Translations under genes and position numbers: made by a program | The notes under the pieces: generated by a model | The model's database searches: none | Told to the model about the DNA's origin: nothing | The model's input: the letters and a program-made list of their open reading frames with translations, nothing else | Assembly: GCF_900232945.1 (NCBI RefSeq) | Contig: NZ_OCTU01000001.1 | Coordinates: 704,302-737,478 of the forward strand | Direction: 5' to 3' | DNA length: 33,177 nucleotides | From: Urinicoccus timonensis | GTDB taxonomy: Bacteria > Bacillota > Clostridia > Tissierellales > Peptoniphilaceae | Shown: piece after piece, positions 25,657 through 33,177 of the stretch | How the letters are laid out: each line of letters begins with the position of its first letter | Numbering within the stretch: the first letter of the stretch is position 1

Positions 25657-26404
25657 TATCTACCTCATCCTTTATCCAACCGAATCCTTTTGCTTCAATT
25701 TCATGAATCAAGGACTCATCCCCATCTTTGACAATTTCTCCATCCATAATGACATGGACTTGGTCAATGGGGATATTGTTTAGAATTTCATTGTGGTGGG
25801 TGATGATTAAAACAGAATTGTTTTCAGATAAGAATTTTTCAATCCCCTTGGATACAACCCGAACAGCATCCACGTCCAGACCAGAGTCTGTTTCGTCTAA
25901 AATGGCCAATTTAGGATTCAGGGTTAGGAGTTGTAAGATTTCATTTTTCTTCTTTTCTCCTCCAGAAAAGCCCACATTTAGATAACGGTCCAGGTATTTT
26001 TCATCCATTTCTAAGACATCGGCATAGTCTAATAATTTTTCATGAAAATCAATAATCCCAATGTTTTCTTGGTTGATTTCTTGGTTGGATGCTCTTAAGA
26101 AATTTTCCACCGTTAAACCAGGTACTTCCACAGGGCTTTGGAAGGACATAAAAAGCCCCTTCTTAGCCCGAACATCCGTACTATCTTCCAAGATACTTTC
26201 TCCATCCAAAAGAATATCCCCACCAGTAACCTTGTATTGGGGGTTGTTCATTAAGACATTGGCCAGGGTGGACTTTCCTGACCCATTGGGTCCCATAATT
26301 ACATGGATTTCTCCATAATTTATTTTTAAATTAATCCCCTTGATAATCTCTTGCCCGGGAATCCCGGCATAGAGATCCTTCACTGTGAGTAAATTTTTTG
26401 TCAT
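25634..26404 (-). CDS. sufC: SufC, Fe-S assembly ATPase
   Basis: The 256-residue ABC-type ATPase that drives the SufBCD scaffold. Walker A is GPNGSGKS (38-45), the signature is FSGGEKKK, and Walker B with the SufC-type loop is LAILDETDSGLDVDA. ATG 26404 is chosen, preceded by AAGGAGGAAAGTG. An in-frame ATG at 26500 would add 32 residues of non-family sequence across the promoter region and is rejected. It is the first gene of the order sufC-B-D-S-U. Confidence 0.96.
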   Translation of the reverse strand: MTKNLLTVKDLYAGIPGQEIIKGINLKINYGEIHVIMGPNGSGKSTLANVLMNNPQYKVTGGDILLDGESILEDSTDVRAKKGLFMSFQSPVEVPGLTVENFLRASNQEINQENIGIIDFHEKLLDYADVLEMDEKYLDRYLNVGFSGGEKKKNEILQLLTLNPKLAILDETDSGLDVDAVRVVSKGIEKFLSENNSVLIITHHNEILNNIPIDQVHVIMDGEIVKDGDESLIHEIEAKGFGWIKDEVDNEQKKED

Positions 26405-26480
26405 CACTTTCCTCCTTGCAAGCTTCCATTCTCTATTTAAAATTTCTATAACTATCAAATTGTACCTATCGAGTACACTT

Positions 26481-26519
26481 AACCTATATAAGGTTATCAC
26501 TTGGGCCCATTTTTGTCAA
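26481..26519 (-). promoter_or_regulatory. suf operon promoter with palindromic element
   Basis: Consensus TTGACA (26514-26519), 17-nt spacer, TAACCT (26491-26496). The -10 overlaps the palindrome AACCT-ATATA-AGGTT (26481-26495), a possible operator, for example for an Rrf2-type iron-sulfur regulator. The regulator identity is speculation. Confidence 0.55.
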
Positions 26520-26704
26520 TGAAAAACCGGCCTTTTATTGCTATTTTAGCAATCTTTGAGCCATATTTAGCTTGAAATTTTTTGTGGGAATTTTTTCAAT
26601 TTTATCCACTTAATTTTTTATAAATTTTCCCTATTTTTTATATATACCCAAGAAAACCCCTTATAAAAAATTTTTCTTCCCTCCTCCAATTTATTTTTAA
26701 ATAT
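26520..26704. other. AT-rich intergenic stretch between sufC promoter and groEL terminator
   Basis: Runs of A and T with no ORF, RNA signature or repeat that I can support. Confidence 0.6.
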
Positions 26705-26734
26705 AAAAAAGAGACCCCACAACGAGGTCTCTTT
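26705..26734 (-). terminator. Intrinsic terminator after groEL
   Basis: AAAGAGACC, a 9-nt loop, GGTCTCTTTTTT on the minus strand, about 15 nt after the groEL stop. Confidence 0.92.
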
Positions 26735-26749
26735 AGGCTTTATTTTTTA

Positions 26750-28683
<1,934 letters not shown>

Positions 28684-28706
28684 TCTATAACCTCCTTATG
28701 GTTTTG

Positions 28707-28733
28707 TTAGCACTCTAAGTCCTTTGTTGCTAA
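28707..28733 (-). promoter_or_regulatory. CIRCE operator (HrcA site) of groESL
   Basis: Minus strand TTAGCAACA-N9-GAGTGCTAA, against the consensus TTAGCACTC-N9-GAGTGCTAA. The right arm is perfect and the left arm deviates in its last three bases. It lies between the -10 box and groES, the classical position for HrcA repression. Confidence 0.88.
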
Positions 28734-28745
28734 CCATCTGTATCT

Positions 28746-28774
28746 AGTATAACCTATTATTTTCTTCTTTTCAA
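28746..28774 (-). promoter_or_regulatory. groESL promoter
   Basis: TTGAAA (28769-28774), 17-nt spacer, TATACT (28746-28751) on the minus strand, 12 bp upstream of the CIRCE element. Confidence 0.82.
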
Positions 28775-28792
28775 GTCTCTTCTTAAAAAATT

Positions 28793-29476
28793 TTAAGCCA
28801 GGATAAAAATATGGTAGACCAGGAGGACCAAGAGGCCTGGCAGCATGTCTCCTGCCTTGATTTTTTTCAAACCCAAGAGGTTGATTCCAATGGCCATGAT
28901 CAAAAGTCCCCCTAGGCCTGTTAGGTCTGCCAGGGCAGCTGGAGTCAATAAAGGATCAATGAATTTTGAAAAAACTACAATGGCCCCCTGGTAGAGGCCC
29001 ACAGTCAGTAGGGACCCATAGACTCCCGGCCCCAGGGTGTTTACCAGGACCACAGAGATGGTTCCATCCAAGATGGCCTTGGCATAGAGGGTGGCGTAAT
29101 TTTTTTCTAAACCCGCTTGGAGGGACCCCACAATGGACATAGACCCTATACAAAAAAGCAGGCTGGCCCCAATAAAGCCCGTGGCAAAATTTGGTCCCCC
29201 CTCCTTGGCCAGCTTAGCCTGGAGCTTGTTGCCCCGGGCATAGAGCCGGTCTTCTAGGTTCAACTTAGTCCCCAGAATTCCTCCAAGAACCAGGGACAAG
29301 ATTACCACCAGGTCTGTTTGAGTTTTTAGGGCCATGTCAATCCCCAGGTAGAGGACAGCCAGTCCCATGGCTGTCATTAAAAAATCTTCCAGCTTTTTAT
29401 CCATAAACCTACCCGCCAAGCGGCCAAGGCTGCAACCGATAAAAATAGCCAACATATTTACAAGATTTGCCTGCAT
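28793..29476 (-). CDS. DUF554 family membrane protein
   Basis: A 227-residue protein with about seven hydrophobic helices and glycine-rich turns (IGCSLGRLAGR near the start, LGGILGTKLNLEDR at about 82-95, and IMAIGINLLGLKKI near the end). These are typical of the DUF554/YdfK family. Its biochemical role is not established, and a transport function is often assumed. RBS GGGAGG precedes the ATG. It starts 1 bp after the stop of the glycosylase gene, so the two are probably co-transcribed. No clear terminator follows before the groESL promoter. Confidence 0.87.
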   Translation of the reverse strand: MQANLVNMLAIFIGCSLGRLAGRFMDKKLEDFLMTAMGLAVLYLGIDMALKTQTDLVVILSLVLGGILGTKLNLEDRLYARGNKLQAKLAKEGGPNFATGFIGASLLFCIGSMSIVGSLQAGLEKNYATLYAKAILDGTISVVLVNTLGPGVYGSLLTVGLYQGAIVVFSKFIDPLLTPAALADLTGLGGLLIMAIGINLLGLKKIKAGDMLPGLLVLLVYHIFILA

Positions 29477-29477
29477 G

Positions 29478-30302
29478 TCATCCTCCCATCTGATTTAACT
29501 TGGCATGGTAAAAAAGTGCCTGTTGGGCATAGCCTGCATAGGGGCCAAAGAGGTCCTGAGCCAGGGCTTCATAGTCTTTTTCTGGAATTTTGGGAAAGTG
29601 TTCTTTCAAGGCCCGCTTCATCCAAACATCCACAGGGAAACCCTGCCAGTTGTGGAGGCCAAATAAGAGGATACAATGGGCCACCTTGGGTCCTACCCCA
29701 CTGAGCCTAGTTAATTCCTTCATGGCCAGGTCCTTGTCTGCCACTTCCTTCAAGGCCTCCAAGTCCACCCGGCCTTCCAAAACCTGTTGAGTGGTCTTGA
29801 CCAGGTATTGGTCCCGGTAACCCAGCTTGATCTTTTCCCGAAAATCCTCCCGGCAAACTCCTGCCAGGTCCTGGGGCCTGGGAAAGCTGTAATAGGTCCC
29901 CCATTGGTCTTGCTTTTGATCTCCATAGTTTTGACAAAGGGCAAAAAGCGACTTACGGATCCTGGGAATATTGGAATTGGCCGAAATGATAAAGGACACC
30001 ACCACCTCCCAAAGGTCCTGCCTCAAGATGTGGATCCCTGAAGCAGCCTCCAGGGCCGGCTGTAAAAATTCATGGCTTGCCAGGGCCTCCTCCACAGCCT
30101 GGTAGTTCCGGTTCAAGTCAAAAAAATCCTCTAGGTCTTGTCTTGCCACTTGGCCCTGGACCTCTATCCAGCCATCCCCCTGGCAGGCCCAAATTCTTTG
30201 GTCTTTAAAGTAGACCAGGTAGCCCCTATCCAGGACTTGGGTCCGGAAGAACTGGCCACAAAAAAGGGTTTTTTCTAGGTCCATTCCTGTTTTTATCTTC
30301 AT
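29478..30302 (-). CDS. ogg: 8-oxoguanine DNA glycosylase (OGG1-like)
   Basis: A 274-residue HhH-GPD repair glycosylase/lyase of the OGG1 type that removes 8-oxoguanine. An N-terminal TBP-like domain (about 1-95) precedes the helical part. The lesion-contact motif SANSNIPRI (107-115) corresponds to NNN of OGG1. The hairpin and catalytic residues are LSGVGPKVAH with K206 and FPVDVW with D225. RBS AGGAAGAG precedes the ATG. It sits between rex and a DUF554 gene, with a terminator separating it from rex. Confidence 0.92.
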   Translation of the reverse strand: MKIKTGMDLEKTLFCGQFFRTQVLDRGYLVYFKDQRIWACQGDGWIEVQGQVARQDLEDFFDLNRNYQAVEEALASHEFLQPALEAASGIHILRQDLWEVVVSFIISANSNIPRIRKSLFALCQNYGDQKQDQWGTYYSFPRPQDLAGVCREDFREKIKLGYRDQYLVKTTQQVLEGRVDLEALKEVADKDLAMKELTRLSGVGPKVAHCILLFGLHNWQGFPVDVWMKRALKEHFPKIPEKDYEALAQDLFGPYAGYAQQALFYHAKLNQMGG

Positions 30303-30322
30303 CTTTACTCTTCCTATAATAA

Positions 30323-30347
30323 GAAAAAGCTCTCCTGGGGAGAGCTT
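30323..30347 (-). terminator. Intrinsic terminator after rex
   Basis: AAGCTCTCC, 3-nt loop, GGAGAGCTT followed by TTTC on the minus strand: a perfect 9-bp stem between rex and the glycosylase. Confidence 0.9.
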
Positions 30348-30360
30348 ATGCTTGCTTCTA

Positions 30361-30996
30361 CTATTTCTTTTCCGTTAGATAGTATGACAGAGTCAATAAG
30401 CTATCGTTTAAACGAACACTTTCCAAGACTACAGTTTCTGGTACCACCAAGTCTACAGGGGCAAAATTCCAAATGCCCTTGATTCCTGCCGCAACAAAGT
30501 CATCGGCAATTTTTTGGGACCCATCCTTGGGTACTGTGATAATCCCCACTTCTACCTTGTTCTTTTTGATGAAGTCGGCCATTTCCTCCAAGGAATAGAC
30601 CTTGAGACCATCAATGACCTTGCCTATCTTCTTTGGATTTTTATCGAACATGGCCATGATCTCAAAACCTGAAGCCTTAAAGCCCGAATAGGTTGAAATA
30701 ACTGATCCTAATCGACCTGCCCCAACAACTACAGCCTTATATGTCTTGTCGATACCAAGAATCTTAGAAATCTCCGTATGTAGGGCTTGGACATTGTAGC
30801 CATAACCTTGTTGGCCAAAACCCCCGAAATTATTCAAATCTTGGCGTATTTGCGAGGCCGTAAAGCCTGTAAGTCCACTTAGTTCTTGGGAGGAAATGCG
30901 ATCAACGTTTCGGTCTAAAAGATCAGATAGGTAACGGTGATACTTTGGTAGGCGTCGAATGACGATGTCTGATACTTTTTTTATCTCTTTTGCCAT
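30361..30996 (-). CDS. rex: Redox-sensing transcriptional repressor Rex
   Basis: A 211-residue repressor that senses the NADH/NAD+ ratio and controls fermentation genes. The N-terminal winged helix (about 8-80) includes LTGFTASQIRQDLNNFGGFG, the DNA-recognition region. A Rossmann domain with GAGRLG (92-97) binds NADH. The C-terminal helix is typical of domain swapping in the dimer. RBS AGGAGGG precedes the ATG. Rex is fitting in an organism whose lysine pathway makes NADH at Kdd. I saw no clear Rex operator in the window. Confidence 0.96.
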   Translation of the reverse strand: MAKEIKKVSDIVIRRLPKYHRYLSDLLDRNVDRISSQELSGLTGFTASQIRQDLNNFGGFGQQGYGYNVQALHTEISKILGIDKTYKAVVVGAGRLGSVISTYSGFKASGFEIMAMFDKNPKKIGKVIDGLKVYSLEEMADFIKKNKVEVGIITVPKDGSQKIADDFVAAGIKGIWNFAPVDLVVPETVVLESVRLNDSLLTLSYYLTEKK

Positions 30997-31135
30997 ATTT
31001 TTCCCTCCTGTTTTATAAATAAGATTCTATCTTATTTAGTATATCCGATTTTGGCCTTTTTTTAAAGTCTTTTTGTCAAGGATATACCGATTTTTCTCAA
31101 TTTTTGATACAATAAATAGATGAAAGGAGCGAAGC
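30997..31135. promoter_or_regulatory. Divergent promoter region of rex and the ABC-F gene
   Basis: Minus strand: TTTAAA, 17 nt, TATACT for rex. Plus strand: TACAAT as -10 about 15 nt before the ABC-F RBS, with a weak -35. Two near-identical direct repeats (TATATCCGATTTT and GATATACCGATTTT) lie between and might be regulator sites. Confidence 0.45.
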
Positions 31136-33022
31136 ATGGCACAAATTTCATTTCACAAGGTTTCCTACGCCTATGTTGTTGACCCCATCTTGGACCAGGT
31201 GGACTTTGTCCTAGAGCCAGGAGAAAAGGTTGGTCTTGTGGGCAACAATGGGTCAGGAAAAACCACCTTATTTCATTTAATCAAGGGAAATCTAAGTCCC
31301 AATTCAGGAGAAATCAACCGGATGAAGGACCTGAAGATTGGACTTTTATCCCAACATATGACCTTTTCAGGGACCGTTTACGACTCCTGTCTGGAAATTT
31401 TTGCCCCGCTTTTCCGTCTCCAAGAGACCATGCACCAAATGGAAGCTGACATGGCCCATGCCCAGGGGGATGACCTCCAGGACCTCATGGATCGCTACGC
31501 CAACCTCCAGGAGAAATTTATCCAGATGGATGGCTACAGCTACGAGTCCAAGATTCGGGGTGTCCTAACAGGCCTGGGCTTTAACCAGGACCAATGGTTC
31601 ATGGACAGCCAGGACCTCTCTGGTGGCCAAAGGGCAAGGTTGGGCCTGGCCCAAATCCTCTTAACCCCCTATGACGTCTACCTCTTTGACGAGCCCACCA
31701 ACCACTTGGATGTCAAGACCATTGAATTTTTAGAAAAAGCCATTAACGACCTCCAGGCCACTGTCCTGGTAATTAGCCATGACCGCTACTTCCTAGACAA
31801 GGTCTGCCAAAAAATCTTCTTCCTGGAAAACCACCAGTTAAAGGTCTACCAGGGCAACTACACCAAGTTCCAGGCTCGCCACAAGCTAGAACTAGACCTC
31901 TATCGCAAGCAATACCAAGACCAACAAAAGGAAATCAAGCGCCAAGAAGAAATCATCAAGCGCTTTACCAATATGGGCAAGGCCCGACTCATCCGCCAGG
32001 GCCAGTCCCGGCAAAAGCTCCTGAATAAGATGAAGCAAATGGACGCTCCCCTGGAGGCTAAAAAGACCATCCTCCGCTTTGAAACCAAGGTCCAAAGTGG
32101 TCAAGATGTCTTACGGGTCCAAGATGCTCAAAAGTCCTATGACCGCCCCCTCTTTCAGGGGGTCAACCTCAACCTCTACAAGGGAGACTCCGTAGGCCTC
32201 ATTGGAGATAACGGCACTGGCAAGTCCACCCTGGCCAAGGCCATCCTGGGCAAGGTCCCCTTGACTGCCGGCTCCATCCAGTTGGGTGCCAATGTCCAGC
32301 TGGGCTATTTTGACCAAGAATTGGCCGACCTGGACTTGAACAAGACCGTTATTGATGAACTTTGGGACCAATATCCCAAGCTAACCCACTATGAGGTCCG
32401 GTCCTACCTGGCCAAGTTTTTATTTGTGGGGGACGACTTGTTCAAGACTGTAGATGAACTTTCCGGCGGAGAAAGGGGCCGTCTTTCCCTCTTAAAGCTC
32501 ATGCTATCTGAAGCCAACTTTTTAATCCTGGATGAGCCCACCAACCATCTGGATATGGACTCCAAGGAAATTTTAGAAGATGCCCTGAAACTTTATGAAG
32601 GAAGCATCTTAACCATCAGCCACGACCGTTACTTTTTAAATGCTGTCAGCAACAAGATCTGGGCCCTGGAAGATGGACAAATCCATGAATTTTTGGGGAA
32701 CTATGACTACTACCTGGAAAAAACCAAGGAGGAAGAAGACCTGGCCTTTGATGGTGGTCCTTCCAAGACCAGCCGGAAAAAAGAGCAAATTCGGGAACGT
32801 CAAGAGCAAAAAAATCGTAAAAAAGAAAAGGAAGACCTGGCCAAGTTGGAAGAAAAAATTGACCAGTTGGAAAAGGACCTAGCCCAGGTGGACCAAGACC
32901 TGGCCGACCCAGACCTCTACCAGGACCTGGACAAGACCATGGCCCTGTCCAAAAAACACCAAGACTTAGAAGACCTCTTGGCCCAGGCCATGGACCAATG
33001 GGAAGACTTTTTAAGCCAATAA
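31136..33022 (+). CDS. ABC-F family ATPase (YdiF/Uup-like)
   Basis: A 628-residue soluble protein with two ABC domains and no membrane segments. The first has Walker A GNNGSGKT (36-43), signature LSGGQRARLGLAQ and Walker B LFDEPTNHLD. The second has GDNGTGKS, LSGGERGRLSLLK and LILDEPTNHLD. The charged linker between them (about 250-320) is the arm that reaches the ribosomal P site. A C-terminal coiled coil (about 540-628) is rich in Lys/Glu/Asp. ABC-F proteins act on ribosomes in translation control or antibiotic protection. Which applies is not decided by sequence. RBS AAAGGAG precedes the ATG. Confidence 0.9.
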   Translation: MAQISFHKVSYAYVVDPILDQVDFVLEPGEKVGLVGNNGSGKTTLFHLIKGNLSPNSGEINRMKDLKIGLLSQHMTFSGTVYDSCLEIFAPLFRLQETMHQMEADMAHAQGDDLQDLMDRYANLQEKFIQMDGYSYESKIRGVLTGLGFNQDQWFMDSQDLSGGQRARLGLAQILLTPYDVYLFDEPTNHLDVKTIEFLEKAINDLQATVLVISHDRYFLDKVCQKIFFLENHQLKVYQGNYTKFQARHKLELDLYRKQYQDQQKEIKRQEEIIKRFTNMGKARLIRQGQSRQKLLNKMKQMDAPLEAKKTILRFETKVQSGQDVLRVQDAQKSYDRPLFQGVNLNLYKGDSVGLIGDNGTGKSTLAKAILGKVPLTAGSIQLGANVQLGYFDQELADLDLNKTVIDELWDQYPKLTHYEVRSYLAKFLFVGDDLFKTVDELSGGERGRLSLLKLMLSEANFLILDEPTNHLDMDSKEILEDALKLYEGSILTISHDRYFLNAVSNKIWALEDGQIHEFLGNYDYYLEKTKEEEDLAFDGGPSKTSRKKEQIRERQEQKNRKKEKEDLAKLEEKIDQLEKDLAQVDQDLADPDLYQDLDKTMALSKKHQDLEDLLAQAMDQWEDFLSQ

Positions 33023-33047
33023 AAAAACGTGTAGGAGAAATTTGATG

Positions 33048-33177
33048 TGTACCCATAAAACTGGACACAATATTTAATTAATTCGTTGTAGTGGATGCTA
33101 ACCTATACTTTGTAGGTGGCATCCATTTTGTTTTTGATTGAATTCTTTCGTTATTGTAATAATCTATATACTCCTCT
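33048..33177 (-). mobile_element. End of an IS3-family insertion sequence (continues outside window)
   Basis: The sequence from TGTACCCATAAAACTGGACAC onward looks like an IS3-family terminal repeat, followed by a transposase C-terminus reading inward on the minus strand. The boundary is 26 bp beyond the ABC-F stop. Exact ends and target duplication cannot be set without the other end. Confidence 0.75.
33078..33177 (-). CDS. IS3-family transposase OrfB, C-terminal end (partial)
   Basis: The last 32 codons plus TAA are visible. They include EEYIDYYNNERIQSKTKWM and then PPTKYR, the well-known C-terminal block of IS3-family DDE transposases, here closest in style to the IS150 group. The start lies beyond the right edge, so intactness is unknown. 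Confidence 0.85.
   Translation of the reverse strand, partial: EEYIDYYNNERIQSKTKWMPPTKYRLASTTTN

Noticed and set aside
26405..26500. N-terminal extension of SufC from ATG 26500
   Set aside because: The extension covers the promoter region, lacks an RBS and is not part of the SufC family. ATG 26404 has a strong RBS.

Overview
This 33 kb window looks like a chromosomal segment of a low-GC, anaerobic, amino-acid-fermenting Gram-positive bacterium. A member of Tissierellia/Peptoniphilaceae or a neighbouring clostridial lineage would fit, but this is inferred from gene content and not proven. The pointers are a complete lysine-fermentation operon, a SufCBDSU iron-sulfur operon, Rex, CIRCE-controlled groESL, strong AGGAGG-type ribosome binding sites, and a very large FIVAR/leucine-rich-repeat surface protein.

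Layout. (1) 1-6209 (-) is one giant secreted surface protein of at least 2069 residues that runs off the left edge. It carries two alpha-helical prenyltransferase-like domains, a DUF4430/transcobalamin-beta-like domain, leucine-rich repeats, InlB-type repeats, a PEGA domain and FIVAR repeats. Its leader (6474-6785) holds a cobalamin riboswitch followed by an intrinsic terminator. (2) 6889-7123 is a decayed ISL3-type transposase fragment. (3) 7223-17144 (-) is a ten-gene lysine-fermentation operon in transcription order kal, kce, CoA-transferase A, CoA-transferase B, kdd, kamA, kamB-like, kamC (MutS-like), kamD, kamE. It is preceded by a clear lysine riboswitch whose terminator competes with the aptamer, which suggests a lysine-induced ON switch. 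(4) 18023-19408 (+) is a divergent AtoE-type short-chain fatty acid transporter, followed by a membrane acyltransferase. (5) 20615-26404 (-) holds glutathione peroxidase, fluoride channel CrcB and sufU-sufS-sufD-sufB-sufC. (6) 26750-28683 (-) is groESL with a CIRCE operator. (7) 28793-30996 (-) holds a DUF554 membrane protein, an OGG-type DNA glycosylase and Rex. (8) 31136-33022 (+) is an ABC-F ATPase, with the end of an IS3-family element 26 bp beyond its stop.

How the parts may work together. The lysine operon encodes lysine 2,3-aminomutase (radical SAM), cobalamin-dependent 5,6-aminomutase (KamDE), 3,5-diaminohexanoate dehydrogenase, the keto-aminohexanoate cleavage enzyme, 3-aminobutyryl-CoA ammonia-lyase and a CoA-transferase. 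Together these take lysine to acetoacetate and crotonyl-CoA and recycle the CoA. AtoE probably moves the short-chain acid products. The suf operon supplies Fe-S clusters, which KamA needs. The B12-riboswitch-controlled surface protein resembles in plan the vertebrate B12 carriers (alpha-helical barrel plus DUF4430-like beta domain). It sits directly next to the B12-dependent mutase it could help to feed, and I regard this as the most interesting system in the window.
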